Assembly: GCA_003217735.2 (NCBI GenBank)
Contig: CP031585.1
Location: forward strand, 1,165,501 to 1,229,500
Reading direction: 5' to 3'
Source of the DNA: Marinibacterium anthonyi
GTDB taxonomy: Bacteria > Pseudomonadota > Alphaproteobacteria > Rhodobacterales > Rhodobacteraceae
DNA length: 64,000 nt
The translations under genes and the position numbers were made by a program. Numbering within the stretch: the first letter of the stretch is position 1; each line of letters opens with the position of its first letter. Of the stretch, positions 17,690-27,619 are shown one piece after another. A model generated the notes under the pieces. The model was given only the letters and a program-made list of their open reading frames with translations, was not told the origin of the DNA and ran no database searches.

Positions 17690-18568
17690 ATGACCGACAT
17701 CGCCTTCGAACCCGCCCCGCCGCGCGCCCGCACCGGGCCGCTGTCCGTCCTGCGCCGCATCTGGCGGCACCGGTCGGGCAAGATCGGGCTGTTCCTGGTG
17801 GGGCTGATCATCTTCTGCGCCCTCTTCGGCGATCACCTGACCCCCTGGGATCCGCTGAAGCTGAACATGCCCGACCGCCTGAAACCGCCAAGCGCGAAAC
17901 ACTGGCTGGGCACGGACGAACTGGGCCGCGACATGCTGGCCCGGATCATCGCCGGCACGCGCTACGTGCTGCTGGTTTCGGGCATCGCCACCGCCATCGC
18001 CGCAACGGGCGGCATCCTTCTGGGCCTTGTCGCCAGCGCCGGAGGCCGCTGGGCCGACATGCTGGTGATGCGGTTCGTGGACATCATGCTGGCCTTTCCC
18101 TACGTGCTGCTGCTGCTGGCGATCATCGCCATCCTGGGGCCGTCGCTGATCACCGCGCTGGTGGCCGTCGGCATCGCGTCGATCCCCGGGTATGCGCGTC
18201 TGGTCCGGGCCGAGGCGCTGAGTGTGCGCGAAACCGAATATGCCGAGGCGATGCGCGTGCTGGGCGCCGGGCGCTGGCGGATCACCTTCGGGACGGTCCT
18301 GCCCAATATCCTGTCGCCGCTGGTCATCTACATCTCCTATTCCATGCCGCTGGCTGTTCTGTCGGCCTCGTCGCTGTCGTTCCTGGGCCTTGGCGCGCAA
18401 CCGCCCCTGCCGGAATGGGGCGCGATGCTGGTGCAGTCGCGCACCTTCCTGCGCACCGCCTGGTGGGTGGTGGCATCGCCGGGTTTCGCGATCTTCTTCT
18501 CGATCCTGGGCATGAACCTTCTGGGCAACGCGCTGCGCGACGTGCTCGATCCGAGGACACGCGCATGA
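17690..18568 (+). CDS. Peptide ABC transporter permease, DppC-like
   Basis: Protein of 292 aa. The N-terminal extension RRIWRHRSGKIGLFLVGLII and KHWLGTDELGRDMLARIIAGTR are hallmark DppC/OppC segments; the coupling loop is YARLVRAEALSVRETEYAEAM. Its ATG lies 5 bases after the DppB stop, and its end overlaps the next start by 4 bases. Confidence 0.9.
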   Translation: MTDIAFEPAPPRARTGPLSVLRRIWRHRSGKIGLFLVGLIIFCALFGDHLTPWDPLKLNMPDRLKPPSAKHWLGTDELGRDMLARIIAGTRYVLLVSGIATAIAATGGILLGLVASAGGRWADMLVMRFVDIMLAFPYVLLLLAIIAILGPSLITALVAVGIASIPGYARLVRAEALSVRETEYAEAMRVLGAGRWRITFGTVLPNILSPLVIYISYSMPLAVLSASSLSFLGLGAQPPLPEWGAMLVQSRTFLRTAWWVVASPGFAIFFSILGMNLLGNALRDVLDPRTRA

Positions 18569-19545
18569 ATGCCCTGCTGAAGGTCGAAGGACTGGTCACC
18601 GAATTCCCCACCGATGATGGCACTGTGCGCGCCGTCGACGGCGTGTCCCTGCAGGTGGGCGAGGGCGAGGTGCTGGGCCTTGTCGGGGAAAGCGGGTCGG
18701 GCAAGACCGTGACGGCGCTGTCGCTTCTGCGGCTGGTGTCGGACCCGGGCCGGATCGCGGCCGGGTCGATCACCTTCGACGGCACCGATATCATGTCCCT
18801 GTCGCGCGCCCAGATGACGGGCCTTCGCGGCAACGCGATTTCCATGGTCTTCCAGCAGCCCCGCGCCAGCCTCGACCCGGTCCAGCGCGTCGGCAAGCAG
18901 ATCGCCGAACTGTTCATCCGCCACCGGGGCACGCCCAGGCGCGCCGCCATGGTGGACGCGATCGAGCTGCTGCGCCGCGTCGGCATCCCCGACCCGGACC
19001 GCCGGGCGCGATCCTATCCGCATGAACTGTCGGGCGGGCAGGCGCAGCGGGTGATGATCGCCATGGCGCTGGCCCTGAAGCCCCGGTTGCTGATCGCCGA
19101 TGAACCGACCACCGCGCTTGACGTGACGATCCAGGCGCAGATCCTCGACCTGCTGCGCAACCTCTGCCGGGAAACCGGCACGGCGATGATCCTGGTTACC
19201 CACGACCTGGGCGTCGTGGCGCAAACCGCCGACCGCGTCGCCGTCATGTACGCCGGCCAGATCGTCGAGGAACAGACCGTCACCGGTCTTTTCGATGCGC
19301 CGCGCCACCCCTATACGCAGGCGCTGCTCAGCTCGATGCCGGTACAGGGCAGGGCGCAGCACCGCCTGACCCAGCTGCCCGGCAACGTGCCGCGCCCCGG
19401 CATGATGCCCCCGGCCTGCCGCTTCGCGCCCCGCTGTGCGAAACGCGTCGACCTAGGCCTGACCCGCTGCACGCTTGAGGCGCCGCCGCTGATCCCCGTG
19501 GGCCAGGGCTCCAGCCGCTGCTGGCTGGCGACGGAGGAGACATGA
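18565..19545 (+). CDS. Peptide ABC transporter ATP-binding protein, DppD-like
   Basis: Protein of 326 aa. Walker A GESGSGKT, signature LSGGQAQRV, Walker [10 protein letters not shown] and the H-loop LVTHDLG are all intact. The C-terminal oligopeptide-transporter domain has the Cys-rich [11 protein letters not shown]. It energises uptake together with the DppF-like partner encoded next (4-base overlap). Confidence 0.92.
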   Translation: MNALLKVEGLVTEFPTDDGTVRAVDGVSLQVGEGEVLGLVGESGSGKTVTALSLLRLVSDPGRIAAGSITFDGTDIMSLSRAQMTGLRGNAISMVFQQPRASLDPVQRVGKQIAELFIRHRGTPRRAAMVDAIELLRRVGIPDPDRRARSYPHELSGGQAQRVMIAMALALKPRLLIADEPTTALDVTIQAQILDLLRNLCRETGTAMILVTHDLGVVAQTADRVAVMYAGQIVEEQTVTGLFDAPRHPYTQALLSSMPVQGRAQHRLTQLPGNVPRPGMMPPACRFAPRCAKRVDLGLTRCTLEAPPLIPVGQGSSRCWLATEET

Positions 19546-20522
19546 TGACCGCCCCGATCCTCGATATCCGCCACGCCAAGGTGCATTACCCGGTCCGCCG
19601 GGGCGTGCTGCAAAAGGCGACGTCCTTCGTGCACGCCGTCGACGACGTCAGCCTGTCGGTCGCGCCCGGCGAAACGCTGGGGCTGGTGGGGGAAAGCGGT
19701 TGCGGGAAATCAACGCTGGGCCGGGCGATCCTCGGGCTCAGGGGGCTGACCGACGGCACGATCCGCTTCCGGGGGCAAAGCCTTGAAGGCCTGTCGCCCA
19801 CCGACGAAGCCGCCCTGCGCCGCGACCTGCAGCTGATCTTCCAGGATCCCTATGCCTCGCTGGATCCGCGCGCCACCATCGGCGCCACGATCCGCGCCGG
19901 GCTGAAGATCCACCGCATCGGCAAGGCCTCGCAACAGCGGAACCGGGTGGCGCAGATCATGCGCCAGGTCGGGCTGGACCCGGCGTTGGCCGACCGTTAT
20001 CCGCACGAATTCTCGGGCGGGATGCGCCAGCGGGTGGTGATGGCCCGCGCGCTGGTGCTGAACCCGAAACTGGTGGTCTGCGACGAACCGACCTCGGCGC
20101 TCGACGTCTCGGTCCAGTCGCAGATCCTGAACCTGTTCCAGGACCTGCAGGAACAGATGGGCCTGACGCTGCTTTTCATCTCGCACAACCTGGCGGTGGT
20201 CGAACACATGGCCGACCGCGTTGCGGTGATGTACCTGGGCCGCATCGTCGAAATCGCGGAAACCGAACGGCTGTTCCGCGCGCCCCGCCACCCCTATACC
20301 CGGGCCCTGATCGATGCGATCCCGGTGCCCGATCCGCACAACCGCATGCCGCCGCCGCAGCTGGGCGGCGATCTGCCAAGCGCGGAAAACCTGCCCGGCG
20401 GCTGCCGGTTCCGCACGCGCTGCCCGCTGGCCATGGCCCGCTGCGCCGAGGCGGAACCGGACCTGACAGGCCCGGCCGCGCATCGCACCGCCTGCTGGCT
20501 GACCGAAGGGGAGGGCACATGA
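19542..20522 (+). CDS. Peptide ABC transporter ATP-binding protein, DppF-like
   Basis: Protein of 326 aa. Walker A GESGCGKS, signature FSGGMRQRV, Walker B LVVCDEPTSALDVSVQ and H-loop FISHNLAVV are intact, with a C-terminal CRFRTRCPLAMARC domain. Start and stop both overlap neighbours by 4 bases, so translation is coupled through the operon. Confidence 0.92.
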   Translation: MMTAPILDIRHAKVHYPVRRGVLQKATSFVHAVDDVSLSVAPGETLGLVGESGCGKSTLGRAILGLRGLTDGTIRFRGQSLEGLSPTDEAALRRDLQLIFQDPYASLDPRATIGATIRAGLKIHRIGKASQQRNRVAQIMRQVGLDPALADRYPHEFSGGMRQRVVMARALVLNPKLVVCDEPTSALDVSVQSQILNLFQDLQEQMGLTLLFISHNLAVVEHMADRVAVMYLGRIVEIAETERLFRAPRHPYTRALIDAIPVPDPHNRMPPPQLGGDLPSAENLPGGCRFRTRCPLAMARCAEAEPDLTGPAAHRTACWLTEGEGT

Positions 20523-21190
20523 CCACCGAAGACACACCCAGGACCGTGCCATCGACGGCGCCCGCGCTGGACGTCTATTACCTGGAAAGCGTCGAACAGG
20601 TGAAGGTTCTGGCCGAACCGATCCGCTACCGCATGTCGATCCTTCTGGAACGGCCCCGCACCTGCGCGGGTCTGGCCCGCCTGCTGGGCCTGTCGCGGGC
20701 CAAGGCGCATTACCACCTGAAACAGCTGGAACAGGTCGGCCTCGCGATCCCCGACGCCGAGGTGCTGAAGAACGGCATCGTCGAGAAATACTACATCTCG
20801 GTGGGGCGGATGCTGAACTTTGGCCAGCTGATCCCCAACGACGGATCCGTCCCGCCCGGCAATGTCGCGCCCGAAACCTTCGGCGCGATCTCGTCCTTCC
20901 TGGCCGCCATGCTGGACGTCAGCCGCGAGAACGCCAGCGCCGTTTCCAGCGCCGAGGCGCTGAAGAAGGGGTACTTCTTCGACTTCGAAGCCTCCCTGAC
21001 CGAGGACCAGTACCGCGCCGTCCGCCGCCGCCTTGTCGACATGAGCGAGGAAATCGTCTCGCTCTCGCGCGCCAATCTCGAAGGGCCGCCCGACGCGGAC
21101 CTCGTGAGCTTTCACATCACCAATTACCTGACCACCACCCCCGGCCAGCCGCCGGAAGACGATACCGAGGAAGACCCATGCACAGCCTGA
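20519..21190 (+). CDS. ArsR-like winged-helix transcriptional regulator
   Basis: Protein of 223 aa. The N-terminal winged helix covers about residues 23-75 (VLAEPIRYRMSILLERPRTC, then LARLLGLSRAKAHYHLKQLE), a HTH_20/ArsR-type arrangement; the C-terminal half is a helical sensor domain without a metal-binding Cys motif. It is located between the transporter and the hydrolase in the same operon and overlaps both, so it is the likely local regulator. Confidence 0.85.
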   Translation: MTTEDTPRTVPSTAPALDVYYLESVEQVKVLAEPIRYRMSILLERPRTCAGLARLLGLSRAKAHYHLKQLEQVGLAIPDAEVLKNGIVEKYYISVGRMLNFGQLIPNDGSVPPGNVAPETFGAISSFLAAMLDVSRENASAVSSAEALKKGYFFDFEASLTEDQYRAVRRRLVDMSEEIVSLSRANLEGPPDADLVSFHITNYLTTTPGQPPEDDTEEDPCTA

Positions 21191-22770
21191 CCGAACAGGA
21201 CATCCTTGACCTTCTGCCCAAGGCGCCCGAGGGCCAGGCCGATCGCTGGCCCGGCAGCGCCATGGCGATCCTGAGGGGCGACGACGTGCAGACGATGCTG
21301 TGCCACGGGCTGGCCAGCGTCGAACACCGGGTGGCGATCACCGACACGACGGTCTTCCGCATCGCGTCCGTCACCAAGCATTTCCTGTGCGCCGCCGTGG
21401 TGATCCTGGCCGACGAAGGCAAGCTGGACATCGACGCGCCCCTGGTCACCTACCTGCCGGGCATGCAACCCATCCCGGGCAGCGCCACGTTGCGCCAGGC
21501 GATGACCAACACGTCGGGCATCCGCGATCACCTGGAACTGTGGTACATCGCCGGCGGCGGGTTGCAGGTGCCGCACCGGCTGCGCGACAGCATCCGGCTG
21601 TGCGAACGCCAGGAAGACACCAACTTCGCGCCCGGCAGCTCTTACCTGTATTCCAACGCCAACTTCCTGCTGCTGTCCAAGATCGTCGAAGATGCCGCGG
21701 GCCAGTCGCTGGCGGCGTTCCTGGATGACAGGTTCTTCACCCCCCTGGGCATGACCCGCACCGCCCTGCGCGTGGTCCATCACGAGGTCGTCGACGACCT
21801 CGCAACCCCGTACACGGTGCGCGACAAGACCATGCTGGAACGTGGCCGCATGACGACCGAGATCTGGGGCGAAGGCGCGATCCAGTCCTGCCTGAAAGAC
21901 CTGGTCACCTGGGCCCGCTATGTCCGCGCCGATCCCGACGGGATCATCGCGCGGCTGAAGGAACCGGCCGTCTATACCAGCGGCGTCACCGGCACCTACG
22001 GGCTGGGCTTGCGGTCCGCCGCCTGGCGGGGCATGGCCACCGTGTCGCACACCGGTCTCTGGCCCGGCTACCTGACCGAATTCCTGCGGTTCGAGGACGC
22101 GGATGTCACGCTGATCTGCCTGTCGAACGTCAACGCGCTGGATCCCTGGACAGTGCATCGCAAAATGGCCGAAAAGCTCTTTCCCGAGGCGCCTGAACCA
22201 ACCTCCGTCACCCCCGACGCGACCGCCTGGGCCAAGGTTTGCGAGGCCGGGACCTGGTACAACCCCAAGACGCTGGACTGGATCCGGTTCGCCGAAATCG
22301 ACGGCAAACCGACCATGGCGACCTTCGGCGAACCCGCGCCGCTGATCTGCCCCGAACCGACCCTGCTGGCGCCCGGCTTCGACGGGTCCGACTACGCGGG
22401 TTTCGACATCTCTACCGCGGCACAGGGCACCGTCACGATCCGCATGTGCCACGGCGGCACGACCCCGCTGGTGCCGCTGTCGTCGCTGCCCGAAGGCGCG
22501 GCCCGGGCGCTGCTGCCCGGCACCTGGTATTGCCGCGAGACCGACAGCAAGCTGATCATCGGGTCCCCGGACGCGGGCTTTCCGATCGACACCCCCGCCT
22601 ATCGCGGCCACGACTGGACCAGCACGCTGCTGGACGGCGGCCTGTTGATGATCGAGGACGCAACCGGCCCCTGGCCCCGCCGCTTCTGGCTGAAGGCCGA
22701 GGCCGGCGATCCGGACACGCTGGTCATGACCGGCCCGCGCGTCCGCCGGCTGGTCTTTCGCCGGCTCTGA
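21178..22770 (+). CDS. Serine hydrolase, D-aminopeptidase-like (beta-lactamase fold)
   Basis: Protein of 530 aa, close to the 520-aa D-aminopeptidase of Ochrobactrum. The N-terminal penicillin-recognising domain carries S-x-x-K as SVTK (about residue 65), Y-x-N as YSNANF and the third motif as HTGLWPG. About 200 residues follow, forming two beta-barrel domains that in DAP gate the active site. No signal peptide, so probably cytoplasmic, acting on imported D-amino-acid peptides or amides delivered by the co-transcribed ABC transporter. Its start overlaps the regulator gene by 13 bases. Confidence 0.82.
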   Translation: MHSLTEQDILDLLPKAPEGQADRWPGSAMAILRGDDVQTMLCHGLASVEHRVAITDTTVFRIASVTKHFLCAAVVILADEGKLDIDAPLVTYLPGMQPIPGSATLRQAMTNTSGIRDHLELWYIAGGGLQVPHRLRDSIRLCERQEDTNFAPGSSYLYSNANFLLLSKIVEDAAGQSLAAFLDDRFFTPLGMTRTALRVVHHEVVDDLATPYTVRDKTMLERGRMTTEIWGEGAIQSCLKDLVTWARYVRADPDGIIARLKEPAVYTSGVTGTYGLGLRSAAWRGMATVSHTGLWPGYLTEFLRFEDADVTLICLSNVNALDPWTVHRKMAEKLFPEAPEPTSVTPDATAWAKVCEAGTWYNPKTLDWIRFAEIDGKPTMATFGEPAPLICPEPTLLAPGFDGSDYAGFDISTAAQGTVTIRMCHGGTTPLVPLSSLPEGAARALLPGTWYCRETDSKLIIGSPDAGFPIDTPAYRGHDWTSTLLDGGLLMIEDATGPWPRRFWLKAEAGDPDTLVMTGPRVRRLVFRRL

Positions 22771-22779
22771 CACCGGGTT

Positions 22780-22817
22780 TTTGCATCGGGCCCTTTGCAC
22801 CGGGCCCTTTGCATCGG
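22780..22817. repeat. 14-bp tandem repeat, 2.7 copies
   Basis: TTTGCATCGGGCCC, TTTGCACCGGGCCC, then a partial TTTGCATCGG, directly after the hydrolase stop codon. The GGGCCC units could form short hairpins followed by TTT, acting as a weak terminator. The rest of the 22771-22964 gap shows nothing recognisable. Confidence 0.7.
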
Positions 22818-23044
22818 CCTTGATACCGGCCGTCTGGTCCGAATGATCCCATCGCCCCGCATGGCCCCCATGCGGGGCGATGCCGTTCTGTGACCCATTT
22901 CACAGAGCCGGACACGGCCCCGTGATAGGAATCTGCATCGGCCGTGCCGACACGTTTTTTCGATTGAGCTACCCCCCGAAATTCGGACACTGACATAAGC
23001 TACGATTTGCAGTCTGCTGATCTTCGACGAGAAGGAGATCAGAG

Positions 23045-23338
23045 ATGTCGAAACGGAAGCAGCACGCGCCTGAGTTCAAGGCGAAGGTCGCGCTGGAAGC
23101 CCTGAAAGGCGAGGAGACGGCCGCCGAGCTGGCAAGCCGGTTCGGGGTGCATCCGACGATGATCCATCAATGGAAGCGAGCCCTGCTCGAAGGCGCCTCC
23201 GGTGTGTTCGAGCGCGGGGGCCGCAAGAAGCCCGAGATTGACGAGGAGCAGGTGAAGGAGCTCCACGCCAAGATCGGGGAGCTGGCGGTGGCCAACTCTT
23301 TTTTGGAACGAAAGCTGAAGCCCTGGGGCGGGAAGTGA
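23045..23338 (+). CDS. IS3 family transposase OrfA
   Basis: Protein of 97 aa with the OrfA HTH (FKAKVALEALKGEETAAELA, then SRFGVHPTMIHQWKRALLEG) and a C-terminal leucine-zipper-like helix. A T6G run at 23299-23305 lies near its end; a -1 shift there enters the OrfB frame, which is open from that point, so an OrfAB transposase can be made by programmed frameshifting. Confidence 0.9.
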   Translation: MSKRKQHAPEFKAKVALEALKGEETAAELASRFGVHPTMIHQWKRALLEGASGVFERGGRKKPEIDEEQVKELHAKIGELAVANSFLERKLKPWGGK

Positions 23339-24222
23339 GGCGCGGCATGATCGAGCCGGACCACCCGGACCTGTCGATCGGCCAGCAGTGCAAGCTGCTG
23401 TCGATCGCGCGCTCGTCTTTCTACTACACGCCCAAGGGCGAGTCTGAGCGGAACCTCGGCCTGATGCGGCGGATCGACGAGCAGTTCCTGGAGACGCCGT
23501 TCTTCGGCGTTCGGCAGATGACCTGGCATCTGCGTAACGACGGACACCTTGTGAACGAGAAGCGCATCCGGCGACTGATGCGCCTGATGGGGCTAATGCC
23601 GATTTACGAGAAGCCCAACACGAGCAGGCCGACGAAGGGCCACAAGACCTATCCCTACCTGCTCAGAGGTCTGCGGGTGGAACGCCCGAACCAGGTCTGG
23701 TGCTCGGATATCACCTACCTGCCCATGCGGCGCGGGTTCCTATACCTCGTGGCGATCATGGACTGGCACACCCGCAAGGTCCTGTCCTGGCGGATCTCGA
23801 ACACGCTGGAGGCCGACTTCTGTGTCGAGGCGCTGAACGAGGCCATCCACAAGTTCGGCCCGCCAGAGATAATGAATACAGATCAGGGATCCCAGTTCAC
23901 CTCCTTTGCCTGGACGGATCGGCTCCGCCGGTCCAGCGTGCGCATATCGATGGATGGGAAAGGCCGGTTCCTCGACAACATCTTCATCGAGAGGCTGTGG
24001 CGCACCCTGAAATACGAGTGCGTCTACCTGCATGCCTGGGAGACCGGATCGGAGACGAAAGCGGCCATCCGGAAATGGATGAGCTTCTACAACAACCAGC
24101 GCCCGCATTCAGCCCTGGGCGGCCAGCCTCCGGCGCTGGTCTACTGGCAGAGAAATGATATCAACCAACCCGATCAGCAGGTGCAACGAGTAGCTAAATT
24201 TACGCCAGATCCTGTCCAATAG
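23335..24222 (+). CDS. IS3 family transposase OrfB (DDE integrase core)
   Basis: 295 codons from GTG, overlapping OrfA by 4 bases. Catalytic triad positions are visible: Asp in WCSDITYLP, Asp in NTDQGSQFTS and Glu in FIERLWRTLK; the C-terminal YNNQRPHSALGG is typical of IS3 OrfB. The frame looks intact, so the IS may still be active. Confidence 0.92.
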   Translation: MRRGMIEPDHPDLSIGQQCKLLSIARSSFYYTPKGESERNLGLMRRIDEQFLETPFFGVRQMTWHLRNDGHLVNEKRIRRLMRLMGLMPIYEKPNTSRPTKGHKTYPYLLRGLRVERPNQVWCSDITYLPMRRGFLYLVAIMDWHTRKVLSWRISNTLEADFCVEALNEAIHKFGPPEIMNTDQGSQFTSFAWTDRLRRSSVRISMDGKGRFLDNIFIERLWRTLKYECVYLHAWETGSETKAAIRKWMSFYNNQRPHSALGGQPPALVYWQRNDINQPDQQVQRVAKFTPDPVQ

Positions 24223-24237
24223 ATGGGGAGTAGCTCA

Positions 24238-24314
24238 GAGAGCGCGAGTCGCATTTCGCCGAACAACGCTCCAGAAAGCTAGAAGAGATCTTCGAACGCA
24301 CTGATAAAGCTTAA
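24238..24314 (+). pseudogene. 3' stub of a gene cut by the IS3 element
   Basis: An open frame running out of the IS3 right end into RESHFAEQRSRKLEEIFERT and DKA before TAA (24312-24314). It looks like a charged, helical C-terminus. The rest was removed by the IS3-linked deletion. The product is not recognisable; by position it would be a gene of element 1 just upstream of xis. Confidence 0.5.
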
Positions 24315-24350
24315 GAAAAGCTACCACCTCACACAGAAGGAGGATGACTT

Positions 24351-24608
24351 ATGCTGCGAGAAATCCAGCTCATCTCTACGCAACAGCTGGCTGAGCATCT
24401 TGGCTATGAAAAAGTTTCGGCGTCTTTCTATGACTTCTGCCGTCATCTTCGTATCGCGCCAGTGCCAGGTCGTCGGGGCTGGTACGATCCAAAGCTGGTG
24501 CGCTCGAGGCTCGACCAAGCGCAAGGCATGGAGCGCACGGCAGAGGGCCTCAGCGTCAGTTCGACAACCTTGGTTGAAAGAAGGAGGACTCGCCTTGGTA
24601 AGGCATAG
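24351..24608 (+). CDS. Excisionase-like small HTH protein (element 1)
   Basis: Protein of 85 aa with a strong AAGGAGG ribosome site. STQQLAEHLGYEKVSASFYD resembles the winged HTH of AlpA/Xis recombination directionality factors. It lies directly upstream of and overlaps the integrase start (14 bases), like the xis gene of element 3 (52536). Function is inferred from size and position. Confidence 0.6.
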   Translation: MLREIQLISTQQLAEHLGYEKVSASFYDFCRHLRIAPVPGRRGWYDPKLVRSRLDQAQGMERTAEGLSVSSTTLVERRRTRLGKA

Positions 24609-25130
24609 GCTTCCGAAGGGAGTTCACCGTGTTCGGCGAAGGGTAAAGGGCGGAGTAAAGTACCACTTCTATGCATGGCGTGGCGGCCCTAAGTTCTGGG
24701 AGGATGTCACCCCATACCCGGTGTTGCCTGAGTTTTTCCAAGCATTCGCGGCTTGCACTGCGCAGCAAAAGTCTAACGCCAATCTAATCGACGGTTTGGT
24801 AACTGATTTTCTAAGTAGCGACGCGATGCCACCCAAAGCTCGCTCTCGGGAGGATGTCGAACTCTGGATCAAAAGGTTTCAGGTCGAGTTCGGTGAAGAC
24901 CCCATTGCCATGTTCGAAGAGCCTGCCTCTCGTGCCGAACTCAACAGCTGGCGCAAGCGCTGGATACACTCGCCAAAACAGTACGACATGGCGGGGACGC
25001 ACGTTGTCAAGCTGCTGAATTGGGCCGTCAGCGAGGGGAGGCTCAAGGAGCATCACTGTAAGCTACTCAAAAAGCTCTATGTAGCAAATCGCAGTGAGAT
25101 CGTTTGGACACCCGCTGATATCAAAGCATT
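24595..25130 (+). pseudogene. Integrase of element 1, 5' part (split by IS66)
   Basis: TTG start with AGGAGG seven bases upstream. It encodes the arm-binding and core-binding domains (LPKGVHRVRR, then HSPKQYDMAGTHVVKLLNWA and RSEIVWTPADIKA). At 25130 the frame is cut by an IS66 copy; removing 25131-27652 restores an unbroken frame into the catalytic half at 27653. Clearly homologous to integrase 3 (52893): both share LPKGVHRVRR, HSPKQ-DM-GTH and RSEIVW. Confidence 0.85.
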
Positions 25131-25228
25131 GTAACCGCCCGATTGTGGCCGCCTGCCGGAAGGAGACGTGACGGTCTAAGACACGTGCATAACGACGTCG
25201 CAAATGACGTGTCTTAGGTGGAGGGGCC

Positions 25229-25597
25229 ATGCGGGGTGATATCCTTGGCGTTGAGCGGTGGCGCCGGTGTGGCGATGACGACAAGCTTGCGATCGTGAGC
25301 TCGGTTGGCGTGGACGGCGCGACGGTCACGCAGGTGGCGCAGCGCCACGAGATTACCCGGCAGCAGATTTACGCATGGCGGCACGAGTTGAAGAAGAAGG
25401 GGCTTTGGTCGCCGGACCAAGGTGCTGTCTTCCTGCCGATTGATGTTCCGGCCCTTGAGAGCGCGCCAACGGAGGCGGCGCCGGTTGGGTCGGTGGTGGT
25501 GGAGCTCCGCCTTGCCAAAGGGCGCTGCCTCCGGTTCGACAGCGCGATGGACGGAGCGGTGCTGACCCGGTTGATCCGGGCGGTGGAGGCGGCATGA
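25229..25597 (+). CDS. tnpA: IS66 transposition protein TnpA (copy A)
   Basis: Protein of 122 aa with the IS66 OrfA helix-turn-helix ([20 protein letters not shown]). Accessory protein needed for IS66 transposition. Overlaps tnpB by 4 bases. Confidence 0.9.
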   Translation: MRGDILGVERWRRCGDDDKLAIVSSVGVDGATVTQVAQRHEITRQQIYAWRHELKKKGLWSPDQGAVFLPIDVPALESAPTEAAPVGSVVVELRLAKGRCLRFDSAMDGAVLTRLIRAVEAA

Positions 25598-25941
25598 TCG
25601 GGCCGGGCACTGGTGTGCGTGTCTATCTCGCCTGCGGCGTGACCGACATGCGGAAAGGGATCGCGGGCCTGGCGGCCCTTGCACAGGATGTCCTGCGTCA
25701 GAAGCCGACAGGCGGTGCGGTCTTTGCCTTCCGCGGGCGCCGGGGTGATCGCCTGAAGCTGCTTTACTGGGACGGCCAGGGTTTCTGCCTCTATTACAAG
25801 GTCCTCGAGCGGGGGCGCTTTCCTTGGCCGGGCGCCGGTGACGGGGCGGTCCGGCTGACCTCGGCGCAACTTGCGATGCTATGGGAAGGGATCGATTGGC
25901 GGCGGCCGGACTGGGGCGCGCCGCCCGCGCGGGTGGGGTGA
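25594..25941 (+). CDS. tnpB: IS66 accessory protein TnpB (copy A)
   Basis: Protein of 115 aa with the conserved IS66 Orf2 core: [40 protein letters not shown] and [13 protein letters not shown]. Function in transposition is not understood. Confidence 0.92.
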   Translation: MIGPGTGVRVYLACGVTDMRKGIAGLAALAQDVLRQKPTGGAVFAFRGRRGDRLKLLYWDGQGFCLYYKVLERGRFPWPGAGDGAVRLTSAQLAMLWEGIDWRRPDWGAPPARVG

Positions 25942-26002
25942 TTATCCACCTGTTTTGCCTTGTTTTTATGGCGCTCTCTCGGGGTGCGTGATACATGCGG
26001 GC

Positions 26003-27619
26003 ATGTCGAATTCCACCGCTTCTCTGCCCGACGATCCCGCCCTGTTGAAGGCGATGATCGCCGTCTTGCAGGCCGAGAACGAGAAGATGTCGGCCTCCCT
26101 GCGCGCGCATGATCTGCTGGTCCAGGCGCTGCGGGCGCGGATCGCAAAGCTGCAAAAGCAGGCCTTCGGGGCGAACTCGGAGAAGATCGAGCGCGAGATC
26201 GAACAGCTCGAACTGGCGCTCGAGGATCTGCAGGTCGCCATGGCCGAAGGTGACGACAGTCCACACGACGAGAGCGATACGGCGAAGGCGCCACCCGGGG
26301 GCGAAGCCGACCGGAAAAAGCCACGTCGCCGTCCCCGGGTCTCCGAAAGCACGCCGCGCGAACGTCGCGAACTCGATCCGGGTGACAGCTGCCCGGACTG
26401 TGGTGGGGATTTGCGGGTCGTCGGGGAGGACGTGAGCGAGTTGCTGGACATGATCACCGCCCAGCTGAAGGTCATCGAGATCGCTCGGGTGAAGAAATCC
26501 TGCCGGCGGTGCGAGAAGATGGTGCAGAGCCCGGCTCCCAGCCGGCCGATCCCGGGCAGCATGGCCGGCCCCGGATTGCTGGCTCATATCCTCGTGTCGA
26601 AGTTCGACGATCACCTGCCATTGTATCGGCTGAACGAGATCTTCGCCCGGATCGGCGCCGACATCCCGGACACCACCCTGGTGGATTGGTGCGGCAGGGC
26701 TATGCGGGTCCTGCTGCCTCTGACCGACCGGATCGAGGCCGAAATCATGGCCAGTGACGTTCTCCATGCCGATGATACGCCAATCCGGGTTCTGGATCGC
26801 TCCCGCCGGGACAAAGGGCTCGGCAAGGGGGTGAAACAGGGGCGCATATGGGCCTATGTCCGCGATCAGCGCCCATGGTCTGGCGCCGCGCCGCCCGGCG
26901 CGGTCTATTACTTCTCACCCGACCGGAAAGGCGAGCATCCCCGACACCATTTGCGGGACAGCAGCGGTATCCTGCAGGCCGACGCGTATACCGGCTTCAA
27001 GCCGCTCTATGAACGACGCGCTGACGGCAGCTCCCAGTTCAGGGAAGCCGCCTGCTGGGCGCATCTGAGGCGTGACTTCCACGACATCTGGACCGCCAAC
27101 AAGTCAGAGATCGCCCGGGAAGCCCTCGACCGGATCGGCAAGCTCTACGACATCGAGCGCGAGTTCTCCGGGCAACCGGCGCAGGCGCGCCTCGCCGTGC
27201 GCCGGGAGCACAGCCAGCCCAAGGTCGAGGCCTTCAAAACCTGGGCCGAAGCGCAGTTGACCCGCATACCGGGCAAGGGCGACCTGGCGAAAGCCTTCCG
27301 TTATGCGCTCAGCCGCTGGCCCTCCTTCATCCTGTTCCTGCAGGATGGCCGCGTCGCTATCGACAACAACGCCGCTGAACGGGCAATGCGCCCCATCGGT
27401 ATCGGTCGGAAAAACTGGCTCTTCGCCGGCGCCGACACCGGCGGCGAAACCCTGGCCCGCGCCATGACACTGATCGAAACCGCCAAGATGAACGGACTCG
27501 ATCCGCAGGCCTATCTGGCGGACGTGCTCGACCGCATCCACGACCACAAGATCAACAGGCTCGATGAATTGCTTCCATGGAATTGGAGCACTGAGCACCC
27601 CAACGCCGCTGCTGATTAG
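26003..27619 (+). CDS. tnpC: IS66 transposase TnpC (copy A)
   Basis: Protein of 538 aa. Features in order: N-terminal coiled coil ([18 protein letters not shown]), zinc-binding CPDCGG...CRRCEK, DDE core with Asp in [11 protein letters not shown] and in ADAYTGF, and Glu in [11 protein letters not shown] longer in-frame start exists at 25871, but the ATG at 26003 fits the family start. Confidence 0.93.
   Translation: MSNSTASLPDDPALLKAMIAVLQAENEKMSASLRAHDLLVQALRARIAKLQKQAFGANSEKIEREIEQLELALEDLQVAMAEGDDSPHDESDTAKAPPGGEADRKKPRRRPRVSESTPRERRELDPGDSCPDCGGDLRVVGEDVSELLDMITAQLKVIEIARVKKSCRRCEKMVQSPAPSRPIPGSMAGPGLLAHILVSKFDDHLPLYRLNEIFARIGADIPDTTLVDWCGRAMRVLLPLTDRIEAEIMASDVLHADDTPIRVLDRSRRDKGLGKGVKQGRIWAYVRDQRPWSGAAPPGAVYYFSPDRKGEHPRHHLRDSSGILQADAYTGFKPLYERRADGSSQFREAACWAHLRRDFHDIWTANKSEIAREALDRIGKLYDIEREFSGQPAQARLAVRREHSQPKVEAFKTWAEAQLTRIPGKGDLAKAFRYALSRWPSFILFLQDGRVAIDNNAAERAMRPIGIGRKNWLFAGADTGGETLARAMTLIETAKMNGLDPQAYLADVLDRIHDHKINRLDELLPWNWSTEHPNAAAD

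Larger units (their letters stand above)
22965..24237 (+). mobile_element. IS3 family insertion sequence (1273 bp)
   Basis: Ends are related inverted repeats: TGAGCTACCCCCCGAAATTC at the left and (complement) TGAGCTACTCCCCATCTATT at the right, enclosing orfA and orfB. Flanking bases (TCGAT left, GAGAG right) do not form a target duplication. This suggests that a deletion or recombination took place at one end after insertion, which fits the missing left end of element 1. Confidence 0.88.
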
